The position numbers were made by a program, and so were the translations under genes. Shown here piece by piece: positions 54,916-64,000 of a stretch of 64,000 nucleotides of DNA. How positions within the stretch are numbered: the stretch's first letter is position 1; the number at the start of each line of letters is the position of its first letter. Source of the stretch: Vitellaria paradoxa (Eukaryota > Streptophyta > Magnoliopsida > Ericales > Sapotaceae); the NCBI GenBank assembly GCA_019916065.1, contig CM034233.1, positions 16,409,009-16,473,008 of the forward strand. Direction: 5' to 3'. The notes under the pieces were generated by a model. It searched no databases, was not told where the DNA came from, and worked only from the letters and a program-made list of their open reading frames with translations.

Positions 54916-57900
54916 TCATCTGGTACCCATACCGACTCTGTCTCGGCAAAATTCAAACTTCTCTCTGGTGACAACTTTGGTTAACATATCAGCAGGATTT
55001 TGATCTGTGTGAATCTTCTCAAGTTTTAAGAACTGCTTTTCCATAACTTCGCGTATCTAGTTATAGCAGATGTCAATGTGCTTTGTCCGGGAATGATACA
55101 TGGCATTCTTGCTCAAATCCAGTGCACTCTGACTATCACAGTAAACCACATACTGATTCTGTTCTTGGCCCAGTTCTTGGAGAATTCTCTTCAACCAAAG
55201 CATGTCTTTACTTGCTTCTGCCATAGCAATATACTCAGCCTCTGTAGTAGATAGAGCTATACATTTCTGCAACTTGGACTGCCATGAGACAGCTCCCCCT
55301 GAAAAAGTAAACACAAAGCCTGAAGTGCTCTTTCTATGATCAAGGTCTTCTGCCATATCTGCATCTGTGTAGCCTTCCAAAACTAGTTCTAAACCCCCAA
55401 AGCACAAGCACAACTTTGAAGTACCCTTAAGATACCTCAGTATCCATTTCACAGCTTCCTAGTGTAGCTTTCCTGGATTTGAAAGAAACCTGCTAACAAC
55501 ACCAACAGCATTAGCAATGTCAGGTCGAGTGCAAACCATATCATACATCAAACTTCCTACTTCTGAAAAATAGGGAATATGGTCCATCTCATCTCTGGTT
55601 TTCTGATCATTTGGACATGACTTCTTGCTCAATTTGAAATGGTCTGCAAGAGGAGTACTTACAGGCTTAGCACCCTTCATGTTGAACCTATCAATCACCA
55701 ATTCAACATATTTTTCTTGTGACAACTAAATTTTTCTTTCTTTTATATCACGGATTATCTGCATACCTAGAATTTGCTGTGTAGGACCAAAATCTTTCAT
55801 CTTAAAGAACTTTAACAACTCTAACTTTAACCTTTTAATCATCCCTGAACTCTAGCCAACTATGAGCATATCATCAACATATAGCAGCAAAATAACAAAC
55901 TTGCCATCTGAAAATCTCTGGATGTAGACACATGGATCTGAATCTGTTATTCTGAATCCATGACTCATCATAAAAGAGTCAAATTTCTTGTACCACTGCC
56001 TAGGTGCCTGTTTTAAACCATATAAACTCTTTTTCAACTTGCAAACCAGATGTTTTTTACCTTTGACTTCAAAACCTTCTGGTTGCACCATATAGATTTC
56101 TTCCTCTAAGTCACCACGAAGGAAAGCAGTCTTAACATCCATCTGTTCGAGCTCAAGATCCATCCCAGTAGCTAAAGCAAGCACCATTCTGACTGAAGTC
56201 ATCTTCACAAGTGGAGAAAATATCTTATCAAAGTCTATCCCTTTTTGTTGATTGGATTCTTTGACAACTAAGCGAGCCTTATACCTTGTCAATTTCCCAG
56301 TTGCATTATTCTTGGGCTTATAAATCCATTTATTCTGTAAAACATTTCTTCCTGGAAAGAGTTTGACCAACTCATACGTCTTATTCTGAAGCAATGAACT
56401 CATCTCTTCTTGCATGGCTTTCATCCAGTTATCTTTGTTATTGTGTGTTCTGGCTTCCTTATAGTTTTCAAGCTCCCCCTCATCAGTAAGCAAAATATAC
56501 TCAGATTCTGGATATCGAACATTTGGCCTGTGTTCCCTAGTTGGTCTTTCAACTCTTGTTTCTGGTGGAGTAGAAGTCTCCCCCTGATCAACATTCTCAG
56601 TATCCTGCTCATCCACAGCATCATCAAACTGGAAACTGAGATTCTTGAACCTCTTCTGCTGTTTCTTCCTCATTTGAACCCGAAGAAGAAGGATCTGACA
56701 CTAAATCTAGAACACTAAATGACTTTTGCTGTGGAGCCTTATCTTTTTCACTGGATCCCATAGTCTGTACCCAAACTGCTTATCTCCATAACCAATGAAG
56801 ACACAAGGCTGAGATTTATCATCAAGTTTGGCTCTTTGTTCCTTAGGTACATGTACAAAGGCCTTGCAACCAAATACTCGCAGATGTGAGTACGACAATT
56901 TCTTTCCTGTCCACACCCTTTCTGGAATATCAAATCCAGGTGGTGTTGAAGGTGATCTGTTAATGACAAGCAGTATAGACATCCTAAGCATACATCTAAC
57001 TCGTTCCACAATGGTTTTGTTCATTTTTTCAGCTACGCCATTGTGTTGTAGAGTTCCTGGTACTGTAGTTTCATGCTGAATTCCATGTCTATAGCAATAC
57101 TCCTCAAACTCACGAGAAGTATACTCACCGACATTTTCTATTCGGAGACATTTCAACAATTTACCGGTCTTCCTTTCAACCATAGCATGAAACAACCGAA
57201 AATAATGAGAAACTTCATCCTCAGACTTCATAAAATACACCCAAACTTTCCTAGACCTATCATCAATGAAGGTCAGGAAATATTTATTGTCCCCAATAGA
57301 CTCAACCTCAATCAAACCACAGACGTCTGAGTATACCATGTCTAACACATTAGACTTTCTTGTGGAAGAAGAACTGAAGGACACCCTATGTTGCTTACCA
57401 AACAAACAGTGCTCACAAAGACTCAGGCCTATAGAGCTATTAAGAGGTATAAGAGACCTCTTGGCCAACATCTACAAACCTTTCTCACTCATGTGAGCAA
57501 GCCTTCTATGCCATAAATTAGGGGAAGACTCCCTCTCAGCAGCATTCAAACTATTTGGACAAACTTTTATTTGGGTCTTATACAAATTTCCTGAAATCAG
57601 CCCTCGAGCAACAACCAAAGCCCCCTTTGTCAACTTCCATTTTCTATCTCCAAAATGGCTAGTGAACCCCTGGCGATCCAGAGCAACTCCAGAAATTAGA
57701 TTGAGGCGTAAATCTGGAACATGCCTCACATCTTTTAGCAGTACTGAACAACCTACACTGGTGCGAACAAGAACATTCCCTATTCCAACAATCTTGGAAT
57801 AGCTGGTGTTACTCATTTTTACAACATCAAAGTCTCCATCTCTATAAGAGATGAAAAAGTTCTTGTTAGGAGTTGCATAAAATGAAGCTATAGTGTCCAC

Positions 57901-58812
57901 AATCCATTCAACTGTTGAATCTGTCACCTGAAGGCACTGATCCTTTTTAAGTGATAATAAGACAATATCTTCAGCTGTCACCGCATTATTGTTATCTTCT
58001 TTCTTCTCCATGTTGCCCTTTTGTTTTTGTTCACTCTTCAATTTCTAACAATTTCTCTTCATGTGACATTCCTCACCACAGTGGTAGTATTTATACTTGG
58101 GTCTGGGCTGGCTACGATTTCTAGACTGGCCACGTCTTTTGGACTTGCTGCGGTCAAAATTATTTCTGCAGCGTCTACTCTTACTCCTGCCTCGCCCTTG
58201 ATTTCTATTCTCTGTGACAAGGGCTTGAGATGACTGAGAGTCCATCTCATTTCTTCTTGCCTCTTCATTCAACAAGGCATCTTGAACCATTTCCATGGTC
58301 ATTAATCCTCCAGGAGCTGAGTTACTGAGAGATACTACTAGAGTCTCCCAGCTATCAGGTAAAGTACCTATCAAAAGAAGAGCCTGCATTTCATCATCCA
58401 ACACCTTATTTACAGAAGTAAGTTGATTCACCAGACTCTAGAAATTGCTCATATGTTCTGTCATAGAACTACCATCCCTGAACTTCTGATTAGTGAGCCT
58501 CTGCATTAACAGTGCTTTATTTCGGCTAGTTTTACGCTCATACATATTTTCAAACTTTTTCCAAATTTCATAAGCATTGGTTTCTTTAGCCACATGATGA
58601 AAATTGCTTATATCAATTTGTTGTCTTATCATCCCCACTGCTTTTCTATTTATTTTAACCCATTTTTCATCTTTTCTGTCAGTCAATTTAATCCCTTTAT
58701 TTTCAATTGGGCTAGCCAAATCCTTACAATAAAGTAAGTCATCCATCAGTGGCTTCCAAATTGGGTAATTGGATGAGTTTAATTTAGGTATGCCACTATG
58801 TGAGTCCTCCAT
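54916..58812 (-). pseudogene. Copia gag-pol polyprotein, interrupted by seven TAG codons
   Basis: ATG at 58810-58812; the natural terminator is TGA at 54916-54918, giving 1299 codons, the usual copia size. Gag occupies about 58812-58045 and ends in a zinc knuckle HCGEECHMKRNC whose first Cys is replaced by Tyr. Protease follows; the site reads WIVDTIASF, so the usual Gly after Asp-Ser/Thr is lost. Integrase shows LCEHCLFGK, MVYSDVCG, FIDDRSRKVW and NGVAEKMN. Reverse transcriptase shows LEQMDVKTAFLRGDLEEEIY and LLYVDDM. RNase H shows CIALSTTEAEYIAM and TKHIDI. In-frame TAG stops begin (lowest coordinate) at 58438, 58045, 57472, 55852, 55726, 55459 and 55057. A stretch at about 56740-56630, between integrase and reverse transcriptase, is out of frame. 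Confidence 0.95.
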
Positions 58813-59214
58813 TTCACCAATTTAGGGTTGGAATTTACTGAAATAGACTTTACAGAAGTGTCTGGGAGAGCAAAAAAACTTTAGGAGGGCCTAAATGACA
58901 AATTTCAAGAAAACATGGGCAAATCAGTAATTTTCCAAGGGAGTTTTTAAAACTTTTCAAATTTTTCTGGGCTTTCTGCAGTTTCAAAAAACTTTTCTTC
59001 AGTAGAGGGATAAAACAGCCACACACAATCAAATGGGGGACACGTGTCAGCCAGTGATTGGCTGACTCAGAAAATTATATTGGTGTGTGTGCCATGTGTC
59101 CTTTTATTACTGGGTGATTACAACACTTTTGTCACATAACAAAATACAAATATCACAAATCTCACAAATACACAATCCCACGTGGCTATTTATGATTTGG
59201 CCAAATTGTACAGT

Positions 59215-59520
59215 ATGATATGGCAGTGGGCCCAGATGCTGATGTGGCAGTGTGATCTGATGATGTGGCTGCTGATGTGGCAATTTGATCTGGTGGTTGA
59301 CGTGACAACGTGGCTCGCGGTTATGATGCTGATGTGGTAGTCTACTCCGATGCTGTGGCAGATGATGTGGCTTCTAATCTGATGACGTGTCAATTGATAT
59401 GGCATCTGATCTGGTGGTTGATGTGGCGCGTGGCCCGCGGTTATGATGCTGATGTGGTAGTGGCTGATAATGTGGCAGTAGTGGGCCACCGCTAATGATA
59501 TGGCGGAAGATGGTGTGGCA
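59215..59520. repeat. GATGTGGCA-type minisatellite in the copia leader
   Basis: About twenty short degenerate units of the form (T)GATGTGGCA/T, with longer composite repeats such as 'gtggcccgcggttatgatgc' and 'tgatgtggtagt' occurring twice. It lies between the primer-binding site and gag, in what would be the untranslated leader. Confidence 0.8.
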
Positions 59521-59942
59521 GAGAGAAGGCTCCAACCCATGGGCTGCTCCACAGCTGATCTGGGCTACAAGCTTGAAAAAATGGTAAATACTCTCCAGGC
59601 GCTTCTAATGAGAATTGAACCCTAGTCTCTAGGAAAGTTAGTGAAACACTTATTCACTGGACCAAGCAGCTTCTTATAGCAAGCGTTTACACTAGAATAC
59701 CTATAAGATATGTGTCTGTTTCACCAAATGATCTCCAAAACATCTTCTTCGGCCATGGCAAAAAACTCCAGGAAACTTCGACTAGCAATTATAGGCACGT
59801 CCGGGTTCCAATTTCAACACGGTTTGAACTGTTGCATTCATCTTGATCAGATCTACAATCAGATGATTTCAAATCTAAAAAATGGTACAACTTGATTTTA
59901 TGATAGGGAACAAAAAACAAATTGTTTTTTTTTCTTTTAAAA

Positions 59943-59957
59943 CCAGCTCTGATACCA
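59943..59957 (-). other. Primer-binding site (initiator tRNA-Met type)
   Basis: On the minus strand it reads TGGTATCAGAGCTGG, two bases downstream of the 5' LTR end. It is complementary to the 3' end of plant initiator tRNA-Met, as usual for copia elements. Confidence 0.93.
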
Positions 59958-59959
59958 CT

Positions 59960-60328
59960 TGTAAGAGAAAATTAAAGCAGAATAAAGAAAAATTCACACA
60001 CACAAATTAACGTGGTTCGACACTTTTGACCTACATCTACGGGCAGGAAACAAAATCCACTATACAATCATAATAGTGAATACAAATAATCTGCCTTTCC
60101 CTCTCTCTCTCTCTCTCTGGATTATCTGAACCAGAGTATCATCAATCCCCCTTTATCCGGACAGGCAGTTCTCTTCCCCTTTTTTATCAACACTAGTCAA
60201 GGGAGATAGGTAAGCATTAACTCCGTAAACTGATAACGATACATATTAATAAATGAGAGAAGACTCTCTGGGGAAAAGATAGCAATAAATGGGTCAAAAG
60301 AAAAAATTAATGGGTGAGGATCCCAACA
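59960..60328 (-). repeat. Copia 5' LTR
   Basis: See the element entry. It is 369 bp, ends in ACA next to the primer-binding site, and its outer edge is followed by the CCACA target duplication. Confidence 0.95.
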
Positions 60329-60632
60329 CCACAGACAGTATATATTGTCTAGAAACTTGTAATCATCGACAAAAATACCTCAATGTATGCAACTGCGATG
60401 AAATTTAATACAGTTCTACAATTGACAGAGGATTTGCTTGGTTCGAAATGACAAAAAGCTAGGACTTTCTCATCTTTATTTCTTCGTTAATACCCACACT
60501 ATCTCTGGCAGTTTTCCATATGAAAGACGGGTTCAATTTGGATCAATCACTTTTGTGAAGGAAAAAAAAAGAAGTACCTTTCAAAATTGATCAATTCCAT
60601 TTCTTCCGCTTACTTTTTCCTCAGGACACACA

Positions 60633-62209
60633 ATGCCCGCATCCATGGCTCCAAAAACTCACCTTGCCCTTCTCTTCTTACCTGTCCTGACAATTCCATT
60701 TGTAAGAACTTTTGCAGCAACTGGTATCTACCCTTTTGCTTGCTCCAAGCTCAACAAGACGTGCACTTCTTTCCTCTACCAACACAACGGTCTCTAGAGA
60801 GAACAAATTGCAGTTTACTACTCTGTCAACGCATCAAAAGTCAACCCAATCGACCGCCGCACCCAACACGACTACCTTGTAAAAGTGCCCTGCTTTTACA
60901 GTAAGGTCAACACCACAGCTGGGTTCATCGTCGACTACTTCTACACTACGTTCTATAAAGTGCAAGAAGGCGACACATTCGCAAATGTCTCCAGTCAGAT
61001 CTACAGCGGGCAAGCTTGGGAGTTTGGGGGAGAAGATGGATTTTACATTGCTGGAAGAATGGTTCCAATGTACCTCTTGTGTGGGTGTGTGGAGGAAAGT
61101 GAGCCCGGGGTCATGGTGACTGTTGGACAAAATAATACTTAGATGTACGGATGCCGAACAAGTGTAGTCAAGGCACCACGTGGCCCAGTGCCGAGCATAT
61201 TTGTGTGAGCCACGTAGTCATTCGCCGAGCACGTTGCATCGTGGCACGTGGTGTTCCGCCGAACAGCTGATTGATGGCACGAGAGTCTACGTAAGTGTTA
61301 TACACGAACACACGTCTTAGGGTTAATATTCCAAAGGATACCTAGAACCTCAGCACCTATGAATAGTATGTTGCTACGTGGCTACAGCCGAGGACCTCAA
61401 TAGCTAGTTTGTTCGGCCCATCGATTGGCGGCTAGTAAATATTGAGCCTGGGACCCACAGCCTTAAAGAGGGCTCATAACCATAAATGCACCGTAGTTAT
61501 GACTGAACTAGTATTTATCTCTGAGGGAGTAATTAGCTCAGTTCACTTCGTTATGAGTAGTTGACGGATGTGACAGGTAGACGGTTTGACCACGAAATTC
61601 TGGCTATATTGCCGTGTTTAATTACTAGAAGCATTAAATGAAAGGGATGGAGTATTTAATGAAAGATATGAGGCATTAAATGAGTGGTGGAAGGCATTTA
61701 AGGAAGAGAAGGAAAAGAGGTGCACGCAAGCTGAATGATGTCAGATCACAGGTATATTTTATTACTGTTCATATTACTATAAATAGGACATTCCACTGAA
61801 CAATTAAGGTAAGCTGACTATTGCCAACTTAAGTTTTTACTCATTTCTTTTCTGAAAAGCTTCCTTCTTTGAGTGACTTGCTGACTTAAGCATCGGAGGG
61901 TTTTCCAGCCAGAGTCCTTCACTCCGGCCGTAACCTTTCTTTCTGTATTTGTTCGGCAGGTCGTCGATTGTATTTCCAGTTGGCGTGGTCAGCAGTGCCG
62001 GCGATAAATTTTGCTGCCGAACAGTGACGTATACTGTTCGGCAAAATGATACGCTGCCGGATATTACGACTCTGCTGTCTGCTAATATAAGCGAGATTCA
62101 GAGATACAACCAATTGCTGACCAGGAATCCTGAGCATATTGAAGTGGGTTGGGTGTTATTCGTGCCCATGGAGGAGAATAGAATACAGGGCCCAAAGAAG
62201 AGTGAGTAG
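60633..62209 (+). pseudogene. LysM receptor-like (LYK-type) ectodomain pseudogene, split by a solo LTR
   Basis: Two parts of one exon: 60633-61120 and 62029-62209. Possible starts are ATG 60633 or 60645. A hydrophobic leader (LALLFLPVLTIPFV) and YPFACSKLNKTCTSFLYQ begin a plant LysM-RLK ectodomain. LysM-like pieces follow: YYSVNASKVNPIDR, FYKVQEGDTFANVSSQIYSG, the MYLLCGC segment, and beyond the insertion YTVRQNDTLPDITTLLSANI and VGWVLFVPMEEN. Three lesions: an in-frame TAG at 60795-60797, a 903-bp LTR insertion, and a stop at 62207-62209 where the transmembrane helix and kinase should begin. Intact relatives sense chitin or Nod-type signals at the plasma membrane. The gene looks dead; a short soluble LysM relic is the alternative. 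Confidence 0.88.
61121..62023 (+). mobile_element. Solo LTR, 903 bp, inside the LysM exon (TSD GTGAC)
   Basis: Starts TGTTGGAC and ends GCTGCCGAACA, so the termini TGTT...AACA are inverted. It is flanked by GTGAC (61116-61120 and 62024-62028). It has an LTR-like promoter area (ACTATAAATAGG near 61778-61791) and a GC-richer 3' part with CATCGGAGGG and a TTGTTCGGCAGG phrase, as seen in plant gypsy-type LTRs (memory). No second LTR or internal region is present. Confidence 0.85.
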
Positions 62210-62380
62210 AGGAAGTTACCACCGATAATAATGAATGTGATCTTTTGATAATTCTTATTTGTTTACTGTTTAATTCGGTTTATGTTATGAGAAAAATCAA
62301 GGAGGATTCATATATTAGAAAATTGCAATGGGATTTGAGCAATTACTCCAACTATGTAACTGCATCTTGTTGTTTACTTA

Positions 62381-62526
62381 GGGCTCGTTTGAAGCCTAAA
62401 AAAAAATAAAAAAATTTCAAAAGTTTTTAAATCTCTCCAATCACATTTTACAACTTATCATTTTTTACATCACATCAAACTTATCTTTTGATTTTTTTTT
62501 ATTTCTTTTGAGACTCCAAACACCCC
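62381..62526. repeat. Short MITE-like element (~146 bp)
   Basis: Left GGGCTCGTTTGAAGCC and right GAGACTCCAAACACCCC form an imperfect inverted repeat. CTTA flanks both sides (62377-62380 and 62527-62530). Non-coding. Confidence 0.5.
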
Positions 62527-62530
62527 CTTA

Positions 62531-63340
62531 TTTACACATGTATGTTGATTGTGGTTTTATGAGATTGATATTGCTCTTGGACCCCACTTTATTTAATTAC
62601 TTCTTTTGTTTAAGCTCAGAATTTGTGGCTTGATGTTCTGAAAATTTGTTTTGGCCATCCATTTCCTTTATTAAAACTAGCTGGATCCAATTCTTGCTCG
62701 TTGTCAAGTGAGGAAGAATCACCGCACTAATTGATATTACCAAAAACAAGGGTAAACATTTAACGCGCTTATATTTTACCACCAATTTTACCTTAAGATT
62801 TTACTTACAGTTGTATCATTTCACTTAAAATTGTTCCAATTCTAATTTTGTTTCTCCTAATTTTTTTTGGAGATAGAATCGCGTGACAGAATTTTTAATA
62901 GAATTGGAGGGAGATACAACATTGAAACTAGATTAATTAAACATAGAAGAACTAGCACAATCGAAAATATAGGTTACGGAGTGTAATTGGTGATAAAGTA
63001 TGATGATGCTAAATTTATTTTACCCCAAAAAAAAAATAAAAAAAAAAGAAATGCACAAAGAAAACACAAAATTAAATAGCACACATAGGAGTAGAAATGA
63101 GTCGAGTTTTAATTTATTCGAGCTCGATTTAAACATTTATATAGGTTCGAGTTTGAGTTTGAATCTAAACGAGTCACAAATTAAGATTAATTAGAGCTTG
63201 TTCTAATTACGAACCAAGCTCGAGTTGAGCTCAAACAGTTCACAAATAGCTGGATTCATTTTCACCTAAGCACACGCACCCACTTGCGTCAACAAGATTT
63301 TGATTATATGAAAGAAAATAATTTCCCTAGTTACCTCTTC

Positions 63341-63378
<38 letters not shown>

Positions 63379-63711
63379 TTCTGTTAATCAAAACAAAAGG
63401 AGCACAATAATTAACTTTAGATGTGTGTTTGGAGCGAGGATTTTGTGAGAAAAAAAAGTAAAAAATATGAAAGAAAAAGAGAAAAATATAAAATCTTATA
63501 CACATAATTTTCTTTACGTAGATTAAAAATAAAAAAATAAAAATATTTCTCAAGAAATTAATTTTTTAATTTCTTAAATTACATACTTTTTTATTTTTAT
63601 TTTTCATCACAAATCAAGGAGTGATTTTAAATCTCTATCCTTTTTTTTTTCCCTCTTAAAGTGTCTGTAACTCTGGCGATGAAATCTTATAATGGTTTAG
63701 ACTCTAAAAAC
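62531..63711. other. Intergenic DNA
   Basis: AT-rich with an (AT)n microsatellite at 63341-63378. No gene recognised. Confidence 0.5.
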
Positions 63712-64000
63712 AAGGTGGCACTTTAGCTAGCTGAACATGATCTCCATTCTGATTTTGTTATTGTTTGGATTTTAAATCACCAATTATTCTAAAATTTTAA
63801 GTTATTAATAAAAAAAGGGCACGGGCACATGTATTATTAAGCTAATTTAAACACTTCTTTATGTGCACCAATAAAAAATGGACAGAGTGCATAAAAATAA
63901 ACAACAAACAAGTAGACATGGAGAACCTTTTAGAATTAGACTTCTGATATCATGTTAAATTACTAACTTTTACAAAATTTAATCTTAAAGTTGTAGTTCG
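63712..64000. repeat. ~290 bp direct repeat, copy 2 (cut by window end)
   Basis: Same series as 53170-53460, starting 'ggtggcactttagctagctg' and passing 'gcataaaaataaacaacaaa' to 'acaaaatttaatcttaaagt'. It may continue past the window. The phrase 'cttctgatatcatgttaaat' is, reverse-complemented, similar to a worn primer-binding region. Confidence 0.7.

Larger units (their letters stand above)
54494..60328 (-). mobile_element. Full-length Ty1/copia (Tnt1-type) retrotransposon, 5.8 kb (TSD CCACA)
   Basis: Minus strand. The 5' LTR is 59960-60328 and the 3' LTR is 54494-54866 (369 and 373 bp, roughly 93-95% alike by eye). Both start TGTTG and end ACA. The element is flanked by a perfect 5-bp CCACA (54489-54493 and 60329-60333). 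A 15-base primer-binding site TGGTATCAGAGCTGG lies two bases inside the 5' LTR, matching initiator tRNA-Met. A purine-rich tract abuts the 3' LTR. Gag, protease, integrase, reverse transcriptase and RNase H come in copia order. The polyprotein is broken by seven premature TAG codons and one short out-of-frame stretch, so it is probably inactive itself but could be mobilised in trans. Confidence 0.97.

Noticed and set aside
56701..56709. Two extra TAG codons in the copia polyprotein frame
   Set aside because: They fall in a stretch that is out of frame; another frame reads a plausible linker, so they are not independent nonsense mutations.
59190..59552. 120-aa His/Ile-rich frame on the minus strand
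   Set aside because: Translation of the leader minisatellite of the copia element.

Overview
The window is AT-rich nuclear DNA from a flowering plant, most likely a eudicot. The evidence is spliced genes with GT-AG introns of typical plant families, long AT-rich spacers full of microsatellites and MITEs, and Ty1/copia, LTR, LINE and hAT insertions with readable target-site duplications. There is no bacterial-type operon, CRISPR array or recognisable tRNA/rRNA gene. The species cannot be named from the sequence.

Genes, left to right. (1) The 3' end of an ARMADILLO REPEAT ONLY (ARO)-type gene (+, cut by the window start). (2) An intronless SMR6-like CDK inhibitor (-). (3) A complete 13-exon peroxisomal glutamate:glyoxylate aminotransferase of 481 aa ending in the PTS1 tripeptide SRM (-). 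(4) A 7-exon PRPP synthetase of the plant PRS3/PRS4 class, 396 aa with an N-terminal extension (+). (5) Convergent with it, a 10-exon TrpD-like (anthranilate phosphoribosyltransferase family) gene of about 586 aa (-). (6) A two-exon class III peroxidase with a 69-residue acidic C-terminal extension (-). (7) A dead LysM receptor-like gene (+). Genes 4 and 5 are a PRPP producer and a member of a PRPP-using family, with stop codons only about 435 bp apart.

Mobile DNA dominates the rest. A gypsy-like non-autonomous LTR element (TSD AAATT) sits in the last intron of the aminotransferase and carries a nested hAT element (TSD GTTTTCCC). A 1.6-kb solo LTR (TSD AGATA) lies upstream of the PRPP synthetase. 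A 5'-truncated LINE with a 16-bp TSD and a short hAT MITE lie in the 4-kb last intron of the TrpD-like gene. A full-length Ty1/copia element (54494-60328, TSD CCACA, minus strand) has a polyprotein interrupted by seven premature stops, all TAG. A 903-bp solo LTR (TSD GTGAC) splits the LysM exon. MITE families recur at distant sites (6.5-7.3 kb and 48.4-49.1 kb; 12.3, 14.2 and 47.5 kb). A degenerate array of about 130-bp units lies at 30.1-31.0 kb.

No novel multi-gene system is evident. The best leads are the all-amber decay of the copia element, the convergent PRPP gene pair, two splice-site oddities (a duplicated exon edge with a destroyed acceptor in the PRPP synthetase; an apparent GA-AG intron in the TrpD-like gene), the hidden 130-bp array and the peroxidase C-terminal extension. 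Exon boundaries were read by hand from splice signals, phase and remembered family conservation, and have not been checked against transcripts.
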